From the NCBI GenBank assembly GCA_015655365.1, contig JAATFE010000429.1, forward strand, positions 1 through 7,685: DNA of 7,685 nt, written 5' to 3'. The position numbers and the translations under genes are program-made. Below the pieces are notes generated by a model. The model was not told where the DNA came from and ran no database searches. It worked only from the letters and a program-made list of their open reading frames with translations. This DNA comes from Terriglobales bacterium (GTDB lineage: Bacteria > Acidobacteriota > Terriglobia > Terriglobales > Acidobacteriaceae). Below, one piece after another: positions 7,380 through 7,685 of this stretch (within the stretch, counting starts at the first letter, position 1; each line of letters begins with the position of its first letter).

Positions 7380-7485
7380 GTCTCCGACCGCTTGAAGTTG
7401 TACCTTGAACTCGTGCATTCTCAGGTCTCGGAAGCGAGACCTGAGAATGCACGAGTTCAAGGTACGAAATTATCCGCTCCGAGAC
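7380..7485. repeat. Long inverted repeat directly after the ugd stop codon
   Basis: The arms 7400-7430 and 7435-7465 are perfect inverted copies over 31 bp around a 4-base spacer (GAAG, 7431-7434). The symmetry continues outward around the same centre: 12 of the next 20 positions pair by Watson-Crick rules plus two G-U pairs, ending with a perfect GTCTC/GAGAC at 7380-7384 and 7481-7485. The whole structure begins one base after the ugd stop. No T-tract follows the 31-bp arms (GAAATTAT comes next), so it is not a textbook intrinsic terminator. It could be a transcript-end hairpin, an RNase III site, or a copy of a dispersed palindromic element. Confidence 0.9.
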
Positions 7486-7560
7486 TTGGCGCTTGTTCGC
7501 TTTTGTTCCACAGATCGCTATTGTACCCAGGGCTCGATTCCCAGGGTTGCGGAGAATTGA

Positions 7561-7685
<125 letters not shown>

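Noticed and set aside
6456..7460. Minus-strand frames of 152 and 170 codons opposite ugd
   Set aside because: Shadows of the strongly conserved ugd coding frame; the second simply starts inside the long palindrome.
7526..7551. tRNA T-arm-like stretch (GGG-CTCGATT-CCC) and a CCCAGGG direct repeat at 7526-7532 and 7540-7546
   Set aside because: The arm has a stem mismatch and a non-consensus first loop base. No acceptor, D or anticodon arm can be found around it, so it is not a tRNA. The 7-bp repeat is too short to interpret.

Overview
The window looks like part of a chromosome from a GC-rich, Gram-negative bacterium, most likely an acidobacterium (Terriglobia-type). This is an inference from protein style: the PpiD-like chaperone, a BON/glycine-zipper envelope protein, and a UDP-glucose dehydrogenase with an extra segment before the catalytic lysine helix. 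No rRNA or other marker gene is present to prove it.

Layout. (1) 1-723, + strand: 3' part of phosphoglucosamine mutase glmM, cut by the window edge. (2) 765-814: a perfect 22-bp-stem hairpin between convergent genes, probably a two-way terminator. (3) 837-2804, - strand: a membrane-anchored PpiD/SurA-type periplasmic folding factor, with a TATAAT box about 125 bp upstream of its start. (4) 3010-3036: a terminator hairpin for the next gene. (5) 3061-4272, - strand: an exported protein with a BON domain, a Pro/Gln-rich linker, a beta-rich domain, a glycine zipper and a Tyr-rich tail. (6) 4273-4757: a 485-bp gap without a credible gene, holding a 20-bp dyad at 4430-4449. (7) 4758-5750, - strand: mannose-6-phosphate isomerase manA. 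(8) 5751-5969: a divergent promoter region. (9) 5970-7379, + strand: UDP-glucose 6-dehydrogenase ugd. (10) 7380-7485: a very long inverted repeat starting right after the ugd stop. (11) 7570 to the end: start of an NAD-dependent sugar epimerase/dehydratase.

Theme. Most genes serve the cell envelope. GlmM makes glucosamine-1-phosphate for peptidoglycan and LPS, and ManA links fructose-6-phosphate to mannose-6-phosphate, the entry to GDP-mannose sugars. Ugd makes UDP-glucuronate, and the following SDR gene may use it, for example as a UDP-glucuronate decarboxylase or epimerase. PpiD and the BON protein act in the inner membrane, periplasm or outer envelope.

No mobile element, CRISPR array, defence system or RNA gene was found. 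The strongest unexplained signal is the long hairpin after ugd. The next are the dyad upstream of the BON gene and the unusual architecture of the BON protein.
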